A stretch of 64,000 nucleotides of DNA from Sulfuricurvum sp. (GCA_030692765.1 JAUYUB010000008.1:1-64000); one strand, 5' to 3'; numbered from the stretch's first letter, positions 1 through 11,043 are shown. Translations and numbers: made by a program. Notes: generated from the sequence alone by a model not told the origin.

Positions 1-3000
1 TTAGCTTTACCGTTGTACTCACAGAGCCGTCATTACCGAAGAGTATGTAACCTACCATAGGAACACGTCCAAGCTGTGATCCTAGATCACTTTTGAGTGC
101 TAGAGTACCCTGTATGGAATCTTCTTTATAGTTTACTTTTGCTTCACCCGCCATTTTCAGCTCTGGTGAGTTAAGGGTAAAGTTATCTATATTAAACACT
201 TTATTACGATAGGTGTAGTGGCTGTATACTTCTTTTAGAGGGAGTCCATTCGCGTTATAATTTGGAACTGAAAACGTTATAAGCGAAGGGATCGTATTAA
301 CGAATGATAAGATATTATTTAAAAGTTTAAATTCTATTAATGTCGTATTTTCAATGCGCATAATACCTTCAAAATCATCTATTTTACCTCCTAATTCAAA
401 AGACATCGCGCCCACTTTAAAGTCACTAAAGGCAAATAGATGTTCCATGAAAATATCATTGAAATGACTTCCTGTAACATGGTACAGTCCCTTTTTCATA
501 AGCAGATCTGCCCAGCCTGACCCATGCGTCATACGCGCTTCCAAATCATCACCTGTCAACGTGGCAGTCAATGTATCAGCCATGACTTTACGGTTCTTCA
601 TGAGGTAAAGATAGGTATTGGTGGCATTGAGATGTATTGGTACAGATGCAGAGCTCTCTTGGGATTTTTTTGTTGTAGGAATATCGAGCCATCTTGCCAG
701 TTCAGGGGCATTGATACCCATGTTATTGGCACGGATGTTAATGGATTTATCGTATTCAATCTTAAGACGGTCATTGACCCTAATGGAAGATTTCCCATTT
801 TGATAGGAACCGCTAAATCGATACGATGAGAGGCTTTGCTCATTAACCATCATCAGGCGGTACGGGTAATCGATGATTCCATTAAAAGTATATCGCCGTT
901 CTTTCGGGTAATAAAAAAGATTAGCCTGCCCGTGGGTGATCTGATATTGGTGCAACAAGGGAGAATTATCACTTAACAATGATATATCAGGGACCGTTAT
1001 TTTCCATCCTTGTGCGATCGTTGTAAAATCAATACCCAATGATTGTGAATGAAGCGTTAAATCCTCTTGCGCAGCATTGATAGTAAAATTTTGATTTTTA
1101 TGCAGATTGATATAGTTACTGATTGTATCATTCAACGGTATCATATTGGTGAGTGATATGGAGCCTTGACTGAGCTTCCATAGGTACTCTCCAGAAATGC
1201 TTCCATGAAGAAAAGTCTCTATTCTTACTTTGATATCGTCAAATATCAGCTTGTTGCCATTGGCACGTATCTTAAGTGGAGAGAATGAAAAATCCTGTCC
1301 GTTAATTTTCCAGAAAGAAGCAATATTAGAGGTTATGTTGACACCATTCTTATCACTGATGAGGGTGAGTGTATAGTTTTTAGTTGCTAATAAAGTATCT
1401 TGTGTGTTCACTTTATCAAGTCCAAGTTGAAGCCACCAAGATTTAGGTGAAATTTTTCCTGCAAAAGTCCCCTCTATTTTTTTGGGAATAGAAAAATGTA
1501 ATTTTGGAATGACTGCAGAAGCGTTTTTAAAGTCATAAGGTATGGTAAAGGCTTCAAGTTTAACCGTCTCATCAAATACTTTCCATTGTGTCGGCAATAT
1601 TTGAAGTGAGTCATGAATGGGACCAATGTTGTAAACAGCGATTGTTCTCAAAGGAAGTGGTGACAAAGATAATACCGTTGGATCACCTGTGGGAGTAAAA
1701 GAGTATGGAAGGATTTTTATACGGCCTTTTTTGGTATGGGCGTCATAATGACCCTCAACCTGTGCATGCAACCTGTTTTTATAGTTAGAATCAAATCCGC
1801 TGAAGAATACTTTATCAGTGTCAAGTGTTACGATTCCACCCATACTTTGAAAAATAAAGCTTTCCAATTGCAGTTCAGATTTGCCGGCTATAAATTTCCC
1901 TTTAGCTGTGGTATCAAAATTATTTAGATCAATTGAGAGGTTTAAATCAACATTGCATAGGCCGCTGTTTTGACGAATAGGAACAGTGATTTCATAATAA
2001 CGCAGCAAATTCAGGATGGAGTCGTTTAATTGTGCGTGATTGGTTAATATATGGGCATTAAGCAGTATGTGTTGGGGATTGAAATCAATAAAGAGATGAC
2101 TTTTCTGTGTAGGCATGGTATAAAAAGAACCATTTTGCGGATAAATTCTCAATACACCATTTTTAAAGATAAGGTCCACTTTTTTAGCAATGATAGGGGC
2201 AATTGTAGGTGCAAAGGTGTACCGAGCATCGTCTACGCTGGCACGTACATAAAGAGTGTGCAAAAGTTTCTGCGGCTGATCGTATAAAAAACTGCCATGA
2301 CACTCGTGAAGTGTCAATCGGCTAGCTTTTGCATAATGTGTTATCCAAGGACGGGTTTGAGGCGATACTTCAAAAAAATCTACCAACGTGTCCAAGGTAT
2401 TAAAAGAGCGATCTGCTTTAATGTCAATACGGAGTTTTTTCTGATCCCCTACGGCATATGCTTTGAGAATTGGTGTGTTTGGTAATGCAATGCGTCCCCA
2501 GGCATTTAGCTTTTGATCTTGCAAATAAAGGTGCAAAAGTCCGTTAATATTTGCTTCAGATCCACTTTTGGAAGCAAGTGTTATTTTAAATAAGGAAGGG
2601 GTTAGCGCAAAATAACCGTCCATGCGTATTTTTCCCAAACGAACATCAAGCGTTCCCAGAGAGTTTTTATGATAGTGCAGTGATATTTCTGTATTTTGAT
2701 AGCGGATAACTTTGATATCAATAGAAGAGACCCAACGCTGCATCCAATAAACAGTGTCGGTAACTTTAGAAAGAGGTTTAAGTGTTAGGGGTTCATTATT
2801 ACGATGGAGTTCATTTAAATCAATTAAAGAGGCTGTGATGGTGAGCCTATTATCCCATTTTAGATATAATCTTTCAAATTTTATATCCCCTAATTTGAGA
2901 TGAGAAATGGTAAAACCTTCCAATAAAGCAACAAAAGTAAAAAAGCCTGCGAGTAATAGAAAAAGAAAAAAAGCGAGTAAATTAAAATGGATTTTTGCGA

Positions 3001-3028
3001 TAATCTTATTAATTATTTTATCGTTCAT
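1..3028 (-). CDS. AsmA-like / DUF3971 envelope protein (partial, 3' end outside window)
   Basis: The minus-strand frame is open from an ATG at 3026-3028 to the left edge, at least 1009 codons, so the C-terminus is missing. The N-terminus has a short basic stretch and one hydrophobic helix (about residues 16-36). After it comes a long beta-rich, low-cysteine sequence typical of AsmA/YhdP-type proteins, which bridge inner and outer membranes and are linked to lipid transport. Near the window edge the residues 'NTIPSLITF' and 'GRVPMVGYIL' resemble the AsmA-like C-terminal repeat. An AGG lies about 9 nt before the start. The first 122 nt overlap the oppositely oriented mltG coding region. The family call rests on sequence character and on its common position beside mltG in Campylobacterota; the exact function is inferred. 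Confidence 0.75.
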   Translation of the reverse strand, partial: MNDKIINKIIAKIHFNLLAFFLFLLLAGFFTFVALLEGFTISHLKLGDIKFERLYLKWDNRLTITASLIDLNELHRNNEPLTLKPLSKVTDTVYWMQRWVSSIDIKVIRYQNTEISLHYHKNSLGTLDVRLGKIRMDGYFALTPSLFKITLASKSGSEANINGLLHLYLQDQKLNAWGRIALPNTPILKAYAVGDQKKLRIDIKADRSFNTLDTLVDFFEVSPQTRPWITHYAKASRLTLHECHGSFLYDQPQKLLHTLYVRASVDDARYTFAPTIAPIIAKKVDLIFKNGVLRIYPQNGSFYTMPTQKSHLFIDFNPQHILLNAHILTNHAQLNDSILNLLRYYEITVPIRQNSGLCNVDLNLSIDLNNFDTTAKGKFIAGKSELQLESFIFQSMGGIVTLDTDKVFFSGFDSNYKNRLHAQVEGHYDAHTKKGRIKILPYSFTPTGDPTVLSLSPLPLRTIAVYNIGPIHDSLQILPTQWKVFDETVKLEAFTIPYDFKNASAVIPKLHFSIPKKIEGTFAGKISPKSWWLQLGLDKVNTQDTLLATKNYTLTLISDKNGVNITSNIASFWKINGQDFSFSPLKIRANGNKLIFDDIKVRIETFLHGSISGEYLWKLSQGSISLTNMIPLNDTISNYINLHKNQNFTINAAQEDLTLHSQSLGIDFTTIAQGWKITVPDISLLSDNSPLLHQYQITHGQANLFYYPKERRYTFNGIIDYPYRLMMVNEQSLSSYRFSGSYQNGKSSIRVNDRLKIEYDKSINIRANNMGINAPELARWLDIPTTKKSQESSASVPIHLNATNTYLYLMKNRKVMADTLTATLTGDDLEARMTHGSGWADLLMKKGLYHVTGSHFNDIFMEHLFAFSDFKVGAMSFELGGKIDDFEGIMRIENTTLIEFKLLNNILSFVNTIPSLITFSVPNYNANGLPLKEVYSHYTYRNKVFNIDNFTLNSPELKMAGEAKVNYKEDSIQGTLALKSDLGSQLGRVPMVGYILFGNDGSVSTTVKL

Positions 3029-3902
3029 TGCGTACCTGTTAACACCAATCACATCGTCAAAAATCGTTTACATACCACAAGGTTCCGTGTTTAAAAGTAT
3101 AGCACATCTCCAAGAAGATGGGGTGAATCTTAACGCTATAGATGCTGTAATTTTACGATTAATAGGTCATCCGCAATCAGGTTGGATAGATCTTCAAAAA
3201 GATAATTTAACACGTATTGAATACCTGTATAAACTAACAACGGCAAAAGCCGCAACACATACTATTACGCTAATTCCAGGTGAAACAACGATTATTTTCC
3301 TGGAACAAATAGCCAAGCAACTCAGTCTCGATTCAAGTAAATTAAAAGAGGCCTATGAAAATGCTGCAAATACGAGTGAAGGTTTGCTCGTACCTGATAC
3401 CTACAGTATTCCAAAAAGTATCAACGAAGAGAAGCTAATTGACTATCTGCTAAAAGAGTCTTTTGAAAAACATAAAAAGTTTTCCAATAAACTTTTAGGA
3501 AGCTACGATGAATCCAAATGGTTACAATTAGTAACACTTGCTTCTGTCATTCAAAAAGAAGCTGCTTCGGTCGAGGATATGCCCATGGTAAGCTCTGTTA
3601 TTCATAATCGGTTAAAAAAGAACATGAGACTTCAAATGGATGGCACGTTAAACTATGCTAAACACTCTCACCAAAAGGTAACTGCAGCACAAATACGTAG
3701 TGATAAAACAAGCTACAACACCTATAAGCACCGTGGTTTACCAGATGCTCCGGTGTGTAATGTGAGTTATGAAGCGTTGAGCGCAGCAGTCAATCCCAAA
3801 CAGACGGATTATCTTTATTTTGTACGTGGAAAAAATGGAGAGCATGTTTATACTAGTTACTTTTCTACACACCACAAAAACATAGTAAATGCTACAAAAT
3901 GA
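2907..3902 (+). CDS. mltG: Endolytic murein transglycosylase MltG
   Basis: This 331-residue protein is of the YceG/MltG family, which cleaves nascent glycan strands at the inner membrane and so ends peptidoglycan chain growth. A basic tail is followed by one membrane helix (about residues 27-46), a LysM-like region, and the catalytic domain. The catalytic glutamate is Glu218 in 'VIQKEA'. The family signatures 'LQMDGTLNY', 'YNTY', 'GLPDAP' and 'YLYFV' follow in order. No in-frame ATG, GTG or TTG lies between 2907 and the end of the helix, so the upstream ATG is kept even though it overlaps the divergent gene by 122 nt. No strong ribosome-binding site is seen before it. Confidence 0.93.
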   Translation: MVKPSNKATKVKKPASNRKRKKASKLKWIFAIILLIILSFIAYLLTPITSSKIVYIPQGSVFKSIAHLQEDGVNLNAIDAVILRLIGHPQSGWIDLQKDNLTRIEYLYKLTTAKAATHTITLIPGETTIIFLEQIAKQLSLDSSKLKEAYENAANTSEGLLVPDTYSIPKSINEEKLIDYLLKESFEKHKKFSNKLLGSYDESKWLQLVTLASVIQKEAASVEDMPMVSSVIHNRLKKNMRLQMDGTLNYAKHSHQKVTAAQIRSDKTSYNTYKHRGLPDAPVCNVSYEALSAAVNPKQTDYLYFVRGKNGEHVYTSYFSTHHKNIVNATK

Positions 3903-4013
3903 AACATATTTGAAGCTTTTTATCCCTTTTTGGACTGATTGTGTAAACAAAGCTAAAAAATTCTCAACTAAGTGTTATTATTCGAATACAAAATTAAATC
4001 ACAGGAGTACCTG

Positions 4014-6185
4014 ATGTCAAAAATCATTTGGTCAGTAATTGATGAAGCCCCGGCCCTAGCGACTTACTCGCTTTTACCAATCGTTAATGCGTTTACAAAA
4101 GCTGCAGGCGTTGAAGTAGTTACAAGTGATATTTCACTTTCAGGTCGTGTTCTTGCTGCAATGGGTCTTGCAGAAGATGAACTTTCAAAATTAGGTGAAG
4201 TTGTATTGCAAGAAGATGGAAACATCATCAAGCTTCCTAACATTTCAGCTTCTGCTGGTCAATTGAAAGATTGTATTGCTGAGCTTCAATCTCAAGGGCA
4301 TAAAATCCCTAACTACCCTGAAAATCCAACAACAGATGAAGAGAAAGCTATTCAAGCTAAATACGCTACTTGTTTAGGTTCAGCGGTTAACCCGGTTCTT
4401 CGTGAAGGTAACTCTGATCGTCGTGCGGCAGTTGCAGTTAAGAAATTTGCTCAAAAGAACCCACACAAGCTACGTGCATTTGCTGCAGATTCTAAAGCAT
4501 ATGTATCACACATGGAAGGTAAGGGCGATTTCTTCGGAAATGAAAAATCGGTAACTCTTGATAAAGATCAAAAAGTAACCATCGCACTTAACGGTAAAGA
4601 GTTGAAAACTATTGATGGTGTTGCGAGTGAAGTACTTGACGGTACGTTCATGTCAATTGCAGCATTGAAAACTTTTTATAAAAAGACTATCGCAGATGCA
4701 AAAGCAAAAAATCTTATCTGGTCTCTTCACTTAAAAGCTACCATGATGAAGATCTCTGATCCAATCATGTTCGGTTACGCTTTTGAAGCTTTCTTCGCAG
4801 ATGTATTCGCTAAATACGCAGACACATTCAAAGAAGTTGGTGTTAATCCAAACATGGGTATGTCAGATTTGGAGAAAAAAATCAAAGGTCACGCTAAAGA
4901 AGCTGAGATTAAAGCGGCTTTCTTGGCAGTTGTTGAAGGTGATTCTCCAAAAATCGCAATGGTTGATTCTGACAAAGGAACAACAAACTTCAATGCATCT
5001 AACGATGTCATTATCGATGCTTCTATGCCGGTAGTAGTACGTGAAGGTGGTAAGCAGTGGGATAGAACAGGTGCAGCTCTTGAGACTGTTGCTGTTATTC
5101 CTGATTCTACTTACGCAATGTTTCACGCTGAGATGGTAGCTGATTGTGTTAAAAACGGTCAGTACGATGTAGCAACTATGGGTACAATGCAAAATATCGG
5201 TCTTATGGCTCAAAAAGCAGAAGAGTACGGCTCTCACCCAACTACTTTTGAACTCAAAGAAGCGGGTACTGTAACAGTAACTGGTGCAAATGGCGTTCTT
5301 ATGAGTTTTGAGTGTGAAGCGGGTGATATCTGGAGAATGTCTCGCACTAAAGATGCTGCGATCAAAGACTGGGTTCGTTTGACAGTTGAGCGTACTCGCC
5401 TTGAGGGAATCCCTGCAGTATTCTGGTTGGACGCTAAGCGTGCACACGATGCTGAGTTGATTAAAAAAGTTAACGCGTATCTTAAAGATTTTGATACAAC
5501 TGGTCTTGATATTCAATTCATGAACGTAACAGATGCAACACGTTTCACAAATACACGTATTCGTGAAGGTAAAAATACAATCGCGGTAACAGGTAACGTT
5601 CTACGTGACCACTTGACAGATATGTACCCGATCCTTGAGCTTGGAACATCTGCTAAGATGCTTTCTATCGTTCCATTGCTAGCTGGCGGTGGTTTGTATG
5701 AGACTGGTGCGGGCGGATCAGCTCCTAAGCACGTTGAGCAATTCGTAAACGAAGGTCACCTACGTTGGGATTCATTGGGCGAGTTCTTGGCATTGGCTGA
5801 GTCTTTGCGTTTCTTGGGTCAAAAACACGCTGATGCAAAACTAACTGCTTTGACTGCTGGTTTAGATACTGCAAATGCAGGTTACCTAGATAACAACAAA
5901 GAGCCAGGCCGTAAAGCGGGTCAGCCAGATAACAGAGCATCACACTTCTTCTTGGCTCAATACTGGGCTAAAGCACTTGCAGAAGGTGCTAACGCTGAGT
6001 TGGCTGCTAAATTTGCTCCAGTTGCTAAAGCATTGGTAGACAATGAAGCAAAAATCATGGAAGAGCTTCTTGCAGTTTCTGGTAAGCCACAGGATATCGG
6101 TGGTTACTTCCGTCCGGATGATGCTAAAGCTGAAAAAGCAATGCGTCCATCTGCTACATTAAACGCTATCATCGCTTCAATCTAA
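4014..6185 (+). CDS. icd: Monomeric NADP-dependent isocitrate dehydrogenase
   Basis: This 723-residue protein matches the monomeric (IDH-II, about 80 kDa) class of isocitrate dehydrogenase, unrelated in length to the 400-residue dimeric type. It interconverts isocitrate and 2-oxoglutarate with NADP; in autotrophic Campylobacterota it runs as the reductive carboxylation step of the reductive TCA cycle. The start at 4014 follows an AGGAG motif with good spacing and gives 'MSKIIWSVIDEAP', the usual family N-terminus; an in-frame ATG at 3972 only adds a spurious tail. It heads a co-directional run of TCA genes, separated from mdh by 190 bp containing two hairpins. Confidence 0.97.
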   Translation: MSKIIWSVIDEAPALATYSLLPIVNAFTKAAGVEVVTSDISLSGRVLAAMGLAEDELSKLGEVVLQEDGNIIKLPNISASAGQLKDCIAELQSQGHKIPNYPENPTTDEEKAIQAKYATCLGSAVNPVLREGNSDRRAAVAVKKFAQKNPHKLRAFAADSKAYVSHMEGKGDFFGNEKSVTLDKDQKVTIALNGKELKTIDGVASEVLDGTFMSIAALKTFYKKTIADAKAKNLIWSLHLKATMMKISDPIMFGYAFEAFFADVFAKYADTFKEVGVNPNMGMSDLEKKIKGHAKEAEIKAAFLAVVEGDSPKIAMVDSDKGTTNFNASNDVIIDASMPVVVREGGKQWDRTGAALETVAVIPDSTYAMFHAEMVADCVKNGQYDVATMGTMQNIGLMAQKAEEYGSHPTTFELKEAGTVTVTGANGVLMSFECEAGDIWRMSRTKDAAIKDWVRLTVERTRLEGIPAVFWLDAKRAHDAELIKKVNAYLKDFDTTGLDIQFMNVTDATRFTNTRIREGKNTIAVTGNVLRDHLTDMYPILELGTSAKMLSIVPLLAGGGLYETGAGGSAPKHVEQFVNEGHLRWDSLGEFLALAESLRFLGQKHADAKLTALTAGLDTANAGYLDNNKEPGRKAGQPDNRASHFFLAQYWAKALAEGANAELAAKFAPVAKALVDNEAKIMEELLAVSGKPQDIGGYFRPDDAKAEKAMRPSATLNAIIASI

Positions 6186-6195
6186 TAATGATAAT

Positions 6196-6211
6196 TCCAG
6201 GGAAACCTGGA
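6196..6211 (+). terminator. Hairpin after icd, possible weak terminator
   Basis: A perfect 6-bp stem (TCCAGG / CCTGGA) closes a GAAA tetraloop 11 nt after the icd stop codon. The following sequence, GTTTCATCTTC, is only moderately T-rich, so this may attenuate rather than stop transcription into mdh. Confidence 0.45.
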
Positions 6212-6249
6212 GTTTCATCTTCTATGTGCAGAGCTTCTCTTCAGATAAA

Positions 6250-6268
6250 AGATGATATCTTATCATCT
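6250..6268 (+). other. Second hairpin in the icd-mdh gap
   Basis: AGATGATA and TATCATCT form a perfect 8-bp stem around a 3-nt loop, about 40 nt after the first hairpin. No T-tract follows. It could be a processing or stabilising element between icd and the mdh-fumC-sucCD genes. Confidence 0.35.
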
Positions 6269-6375
6269 GTGGTTTATCTCTCTGACCGTATGCTTATGAG
6301 TGTTTTCAAAATAGATGAAAATAGCATTGAGTATAAATGAAGAGAGTAGCGCCTATTTGAGATTAGGAGTTAATA

Positions 6376-7332
6376 ATGGTTAGAGGAAAACGTGTAGGAA
6401 TCGTCGGAGCGGGTAATGTAGGGTCTACAATCGCTTATTCACTTGCGATGCAAGGTGCTTGCCATGAGATTATTTTACGTGATAACAAAATAGAAATCGC
6501 ACGTGGTAAAGCACTTGATATGTCTCAAGCTGCCGCGGCTATTCGCAGTCATACCGTTGTAAAAGTTGCTGATAAAATGTCTGATTTAACAGACTGTGAT
6601 ATTGTTGTAATTACAGCTGGAAGTCCACGATTGCCAGGCATGAGCCGTGATGATCTTTTGATGATCAATGCAAATATTACGCGTGAAGTTATAGAAGGAA
6701 TCGCAAAGTATTCACCTAATGCAATCATTATCATGGTTTCCAATCCTTTGGATGTTATGACGTATGTTGCCCTTAAAGAGAGTGGATTCGACAGAAGTCG
6801 CGTTATTGGTATGGCAGGAATCCTGGACAGTGCACGTATGGCTGCATTTATTCAAGAAAAATTAGGCTATGGCGGCGGTCAAATTCGTGCATCCGTTATG
6901 GGTGGCCACGGGGATGATATGGTACCGCTACCTCGTTATTCTACGGTTGCAGGTGTTCCTCTTTCTGATTTGATGTCACCGGAAGACATTGAGGATATTT
7001 TGAAGCGTACTCGTAGCGGGGGAGCTGAAATAGTTGCTCTTTTGCAAACAGGATCAGCGTATTATGCTCCTGCTAAATCTACTGCTATTATGATTGACGC
7101 GATTTTGAAAGACACCAAGCAAATTCATCCATGTGCTGTTTATCTTGACGGCGAATATGGTTATACGGATGTCGTGAGTGGTGTTCCGGTTATGCTAGGG
7201 GCAAATGGTGTTGAAAAAATCATTGAAATCACTCTCAATGATGCTGAAAAAGCAATGTTTGCCAAATCATGTGCATCGGTTCAATCGATGATTGATACAT
7301 TAAACGAAAAAAAATTCTTTCAAGGAGTGTAG
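6376..7332 (+). CDS. mdh: Malate dehydrogenase (NAD-dependent)
   Basis: The 318-residue protein belongs to the LDH/MDH family and interconverts oxaloacetate and malate. A Rossmann NAD site 'GAGNVGS' lies at residues 11-17. The substrate-loop motif '[10 protein letters not shown]', with the arginines expected for a malate-type enzyme, is near residue 84. The catalytic histidine is His178 in 'GGHGDD'. An AGGAG motif precedes the ATG. It is followed after 3 nt by fumC, so the two are very likely cotranscribed. In the reductive cycle it would reduce oxaloacetate to malate. Confidence 0.95.
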   Translation: MVRGKRVGIVGAGNVGSTIAYSLAMQGACHEIILRDNKIEIARGKALDMSQAAAAIRSHTVVKVADKMSDLTDCDIVVITAGSPRLPGMSRDDLLMINANITREVIEGIAKYSPNAIIIMVSNPLDVMTYVALKESGFDRSRVIGMAGILDSARMAAFIQEKLGYGGGQIRASVMGGHGDDMVPLPRYSTVAGVPLSDLMSPEDIEDILKRTRSGGAEIVALLQTGSAYYAPAKSTAIMIDAILKDTKQIHPCAVYLDGEYGYTDVVSGVPVMLGANGVEKIIEITLNDAEKAMFAKSCASVQSMIDTLNEKKFFQGV

Positions 7333-7335
7333 CAA

Positions 7336-8727
7336 ATGTCTTTCCGTATAGAAAAAGATACTATGGGCGAAATTAATGTTCCTCAAAATGCCTATTGGGG
7401 TGCTCAAACACAGCGTTCAATTGAAAACTTTGCGATAGGCGAAGAGACAATGCCTTATGAAGTCACTAGAGCATTTTCTTATCTAAAAAAAGCGGTTGCG
7501 ATTGTCAATAATGATCTTGGTAAACTAGATGCGAAAAAAGCAGAAGCAATAGCTGCTGCTGCTGACGATATGTTGGCAGGTAAGCTTGATGGAAACTATC
7601 CTCTTGTCGTATGGCAAACAGGTTCAGGTACTCAATCGAACATGAACAACAATGAAGTTCTTGCAAATCGTGCTACTGAAATTCTTGGCGGTGATTTCCG
7701 TAAAGAGAAGCTTGTTCATCCTAATGACGATGTAAACAAATCTCAGTCTTCAAATGACACCTATCCAACGGCATTGCATGTTGCAGCGGTTATGGCTGTT
7801 GAGACAAGACTGCTTCCTGCTATCGCAAAATTGAAAGCCACTCTTGCTAACAAATCAGCAAAATTTGAATCCGTAGTGAAAATCGGTCGTACGCATCTTC
7901 AAGACGCTACACCGATCACGCTTGGTCAAGAGATCAGCGGTTGGGTAGAGATGCTTAACAAATGTGAAAAGATGGCGATTCAATCACTAGAGCCGGTTCG
8001 TGAACTCGCTCTTGGCGGTACTGCCGTTGGTACAGGTCTTAACGCTCACCCAGAATTGGGCCAAAGAGTTGCGGCGAAGCTTACAGAACTTACTGGACAT
8101 CAGTTTGTTACTGCTCCTAATAAATTCCATGCACTTACTTCACATGATGCACTTGTATACTCTCATGGTGCTCTTAAAGCGCTTGCTGCGGATATGATGA
8201 AGATTGCCAATGATGTTCGCTGGTTGGCATCTGGACCACGTTGTGGTCTTGGTGAGATCACTATCCCTGAAAATGAGCCGGGCTCTTCTATTATGCCGGG
8301 TAAGATCAATCCTACTCAAGCAGAAGCGGTAACTATGGTTACTTGTCAGGTCTTTGGAAATGATGTTACAATTGCTATGGGTGCTTCGCAGGGTAATTTT
8401 CAACTCAATGTATTTAAGCCGGTTATTGCCCTTAACTACCTTCAATCGGTACGTTTACTAGCAGACTCTATCACATCATTTAATGACCACTGTGCTGTTG
8501 GAATTGAGCCGGTTGCTGATAAGATTGACCACTATTTACATGATTCATTGATGTTGGTAACGGCTCTTAATCCATACGTAGGTTATGATAATGCTGCTAA
8601 GATTGCAAAAACAGCACATAAGAACAATTCTACATTGAAAGCTACTGCTATTGAGTTGGGCCTTTTAACTGCAGAAGAGTTTGACAAATACGTAATCCCA
8701 GAAGACATGATCGCACCAAAAGCTTAA
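7336..8727 (+). CDS. fumC: Class II fumarate hydratase
   Basis: A 463-residue member of the aspartase/fumarase superfamily that interconverts malate and fumarate and has no iron-sulfur cluster. Three superfamily hallmarks are present: 'GSGTQSNMN' near residue 96, '[10 protein letters not shown]' with His187, and the mobile catalytic loop '[11 protein letters not shown]' at residues 316-326. A GGAG motif lies just before the ATG and inside the end of mdh. A class II enzyme is notable because many Campylobacterota carry the two-subunit class I fumarase; this type is oxygen-tolerant. Confidence 0.95.
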   Translation: MSFRIEKDTMGEINVPQNAYWGAQTQRSIENFAIGEETMPYEVTRAFSYLKKAVAIVNNDLGKLDAKKAEAIAAAADDMLAGKLDGNYPLVVWQTGSGTQSNMNNNEVLANRATEILGGDFRKEKLVHPNDDVNKSQSSNDTYPTALHVAAVMAVETRLLPAIAKLKATLANKSAKFESVVKIGRTHLQDATPITLGQEISGWVEMLNKCEKMAIQSLEPVRELALGGTAVGTGLNAHPELGQRVAAKLTELTGHQFVTAPNKFHALTSHDALVYSHGALKALAADMMKIANDVRWLASGPRCGLGEITIPENEPGSSIMPGKINPTQAEAVTMVTCQVFGNDVTIAMGASQGNFQLNVFKPVIALNYLQSVRLLADSITSFNDHCAVGIEPVADKIDHYLHDSLMLVTALNPYVGYDNAAKIAKTAHKNNSTLKATAIELGLLTAEEFDKYVIPEDMIAPKA

Positions 8728-8746
8728 ATTAAACAAGGAGAAATTA

Positions 8747-9916
8747 ATGAATATTCATGAATATCAGGCAAAAGAGTTGTTCAAAAAATACAATGTTCCT
8801 ACGCCAAATGGGCACATTGCTTTTACACCGGAAGAAGCAGTTCGCGCTGCTAGTGATTTAGGTGGATCTGTATGGGTTGTTAAAGCACAAATCCATGCAG
8901 GTGGACGTGGTTTAGGTGGAGGAGTAAAACTTGCTCGTTCAGCAGCAGAAGTACGTGAATTAGCTAGCGAAATTCTTGGGATGACCCTTGTAACTCATCA
9001 AACTGGCCCTGAGGGTAAATTGGTACAAAAAGTTTACATTGAAGAGGGTGCCGATATTCAAAAAGAATATTATCTAGGTATTCTATTGGATCGTGCTTTG
9101 GAAATGCCGATTATGATGGCTTCTACCGAAGGCGGTATGGCAATCGAAGATGTTGCTCATAATACTCCAGAAAAAATTATAAAAGTATCCATTGACCCAG
9201 TAACAGGATTCCAAGGATTCCATGGTCGTAAATTGGCTTTTGCTCTTGGACTTCCAAAAGAAGATGTAAATCGTTTTGTTAAATTTGCTTCAGCTCTTTA
9301 CAATGTGTACATGGATAACGATGCTGAGATGATCGAGATCAACCCTTTGATTAAAACTGGTGATGGTCGTTTCTTGGCACTAGATGCTAAAATGGGCTTT
9401 GATAACAATGCTTTATACCGTCAAGAGCATGTTCATGAAATGCGTGATTTGACTGAAGAAGAACCGACAGAAGTTGAAGCTGGCAAACATGACTTGAGCT
9501 ACATTAAGCTTGATGGAAATGTTGGTTGTATGGTTAACGGTGCCGGTCTTGCAATGGGTACTATGGATACGATTAACTATGAGGGTGGTAAACCTGCAAA
9601 CTTCTTGGATGTTGGCGGCTCGGCTAGTGCTGCAACAGTTGCAAAAGGGTTTGAAATCATTCTTAAAGATCCAAATGTAAAAGCGATTTTTGTAAACATC
9701 TTTGGTGGAATCGTACGTTGTGACCGTGTTGCAAACGGTATTATTGAAGCAACAAAATTAACCAATGTAAATGTTCCGGTGATCGTACGTCTAGATGGTA
9801 CGAATGCTATTGAAGCAACAGAAATACTAAGAAATGCCGGTATCAAAAATATTATTGCAGCAACTGATCTTGCAGATGGCGCTAAAAAAGCTGTTGCAGC
9901 AGCAAAGGGAGAATAA
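8747..9916 (+). CDS. sucC: Succinyl-CoA synthetase (ADP-forming) beta subunit
   Basis: The 389-residue protein has the ATP-grasp nucleotide-binding fold and CoA-ligase domain of SucC ('[12 protein letters not shown]' start, '[16 protein letters not shown]', '[10 protein letters not shown]' near the C-terminus). With SucD it forms succinyl-CoA from succinate, ATP and CoA, feeding the 2-oxoglutarate synthase step. A good AAGGAG site precedes the ATG, 19 nt after fumC. sucD starts 3 nt after the stop. Confidence 0.97.
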   Translation: MNIHEYQAKELFKKYNVPTPNGHIAFTPEEAVRAASDLGGSVWVVKAQIHAGGRGLGGGVKLARSAAEVRELASEILGMTLVTHQTGPEGKLVQKVYIEEGADIQKEYYLGILLDRALEMPIMMASTEGGMAIEDVAHNTPEKIIKVSIDPVTGFQGFHGRKLAFALGLPKEDVNRFVKFASALYNVYMDNDAEMIEINPLIKTGDGRFLALDAKMGFDNNALYRQEHVHEMRDLTEEEPTEVEAGKHDLSYIKLDGNVGCMVNGAGLAMGTMDTINYEGGKPANFLDVGGSASAATVAKGFEIILKDPNVKAIFVNIFGGIVRCDRVANGIIEATKLTNVNVPVIVRLDGTNAIEATEILRNAGIKNIIAATDLADGAKKAVAAAKGE

Positions 9917-9919
9917 TTT

Positions 9920-10795
9920 ATGTCAATTTTAGTTAACAAAGACACAAAAGTAATTGTACAGGGATTCACAGGTAAAGAGGGATCTTTCCATGCTGAACAA
10001 TGTCTTGCATACGGTACTAAAATCATGGGTGGTGTAACACCGGGTAAGGGTGGTCAAGAGCATTTAGGACTACCAGTTTTTAATACAGTACGTGATGCTG
10101 TTGTAGCAACAGGTGCTACTGTTTCTATGATTTTTGTTCCACCAGCATTCGTAGCTGATGCTGTTATGGAAGCTGCAGATGCAGGTATAACTATGGCTGT
10201 CATCATTACTGAAGGTGCTCCTGTAAAAGACATGATGTACGCAAAAGCATACGCAACCAAGAAAGATATGATGACTATCGGGCCAAACTGTCCTGGTATT
10301 ATTACGGCTGACGAGTGTAAAATCGGAATTATGCCTGGCTTTATTTTCAAAAAAGGAAGTATCGGTCTTATCTCTAAATCAGGGACATTGACGTATGAAT
10401 CCGCTAATCAGGTTGTTAAAGAGGGTTTTGGTATTACTACAGCCGTAGGTATTGGTGGAGATCCGATTATCGGTCTTAGTTACAAGCAACTATTACCTAT
10501 GTTTGAAGCAGATCCTGAGACAAAAGCAATCGTTATGATTGGTGAAATCGGTGGGGATCTTGAGATTCAAGCAGCAGCATACATCAAAGAACATATTACT
10601 AAGCCTGTTGTTGCATTTATCGCAGGGCAAACAGCTCCTGAGGGTAAACGTATGGGTCACGCTGGTGCAATTATTTCTGGTGGTGCAGGTACTGCAGCAG
10701 AAAAAATGGCAGCTCTTACTGCAGCTGGTGTAACCGTTGTTGTTTCACCTGCAGATATCGGTAAAGCTGTTGCAGAAGTGATGAAAAAACTTTGA
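9920..10795 (+). CDS. sucD: Succinyl-CoA synthetase alpha subunit
   Basis: The 291-residue CoA-binding subunit carries 'GFTGKEG' near the N-terminus, 'GPNCPGI' around residue 121, and the phosphorylated histidine, His247, in 'MGHAGAI'. It works as a heteromer with SucC. The stop codon TGA overlaps the TTG start of the following small HMA-domain gene, which indicates translational coupling. Confidence 0.97.
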   Translation: MSILVNKDTKVIVQGFTGKEGSFHAEQCLAYGTKIMGGVTPGKGGQEHLGLPVFNTVRDAVVATGATVSMIFVPPAFVADAVMEAADAGITMAVIITEGAPVKDMMYAKAYATKKDMMTIGPNCPGIITADECKIGIMPGFIFKKGSIGLISKSGTLTYESANQVVKEGFGITTAVGIGGDPIIGLSYKQLLPMFEADPETKAIVMIGEIGGDLEIQAAAYIKEHITKPVVAFIAGQTAPEGKRMGHAGAIISGGAGTAAEKMAALTAAGVTVVVSPADIGKAVAEVMKKL

Positions 10796-11043
10796 TTCAG
10801 ACATTAGAACTCCACAACCTTAGCTGTGGAGGTTGTGCCGTCACAATCAGAACGGCACTTGATATTGCTGGATTTACATCGGTAAAAGTTAATATTCTCG
10901 GCTATCCTCATACAGTTTCAGCTGAAGTTGAGGATGAGAGTCGTTTAGAGCTTTTAAAATCCGTTTTAAGAGATCATGGTTACCCTCTATTAGAAGACGA
11001 AGTCCCAGAACTTCCGGATTTCGTTGAATATGACTTTTCGTAA
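10792..11043 (+). CDS. Small heavy-metal-associated (HMA) domain protein
   Basis: The 83-residue product has the ferredoxin-like HMA fold signature: a beta strand, then '[10 protein letters not shown]' with Cys12 and Cys15, then a helix and 'GY'-type turns. Such domains bind Cu(I) or other soft metals in chaperones such as CopZ. The TTG start overlaps the sucD stop (TTGA), so it is the last gene of the TCA operon. Why a metal chaperone-like protein ends a TCA operon is not clear. The acidic C-terminal tail ('[12 protein letters not shown]') is not part of the standard domain. Confidence 0.75.
   Translation: MIQTLELHNLSCGGCAVTIRTALDIAGFTSVKVNILGYPHTVSAEVEDESRLELLKSVLRDHGYPLLEDEVPELPDFVEYDFS

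Noticed and set aside
4863-5516. 217-codon open frame on the minus strand inside icd
   Set aside because: It is antisense to a well-conserved enzyme, has odd composition (many Cys, Ser, Phe and His) and no ribosome-binding site. It follows from codon bias in icd.
9577-10026. 149-codon minus-strand frame spanning the sucC-sucD junction
   Set aside because: Antisense shadow of two clear genes, with low-complexity hydrophobic content.
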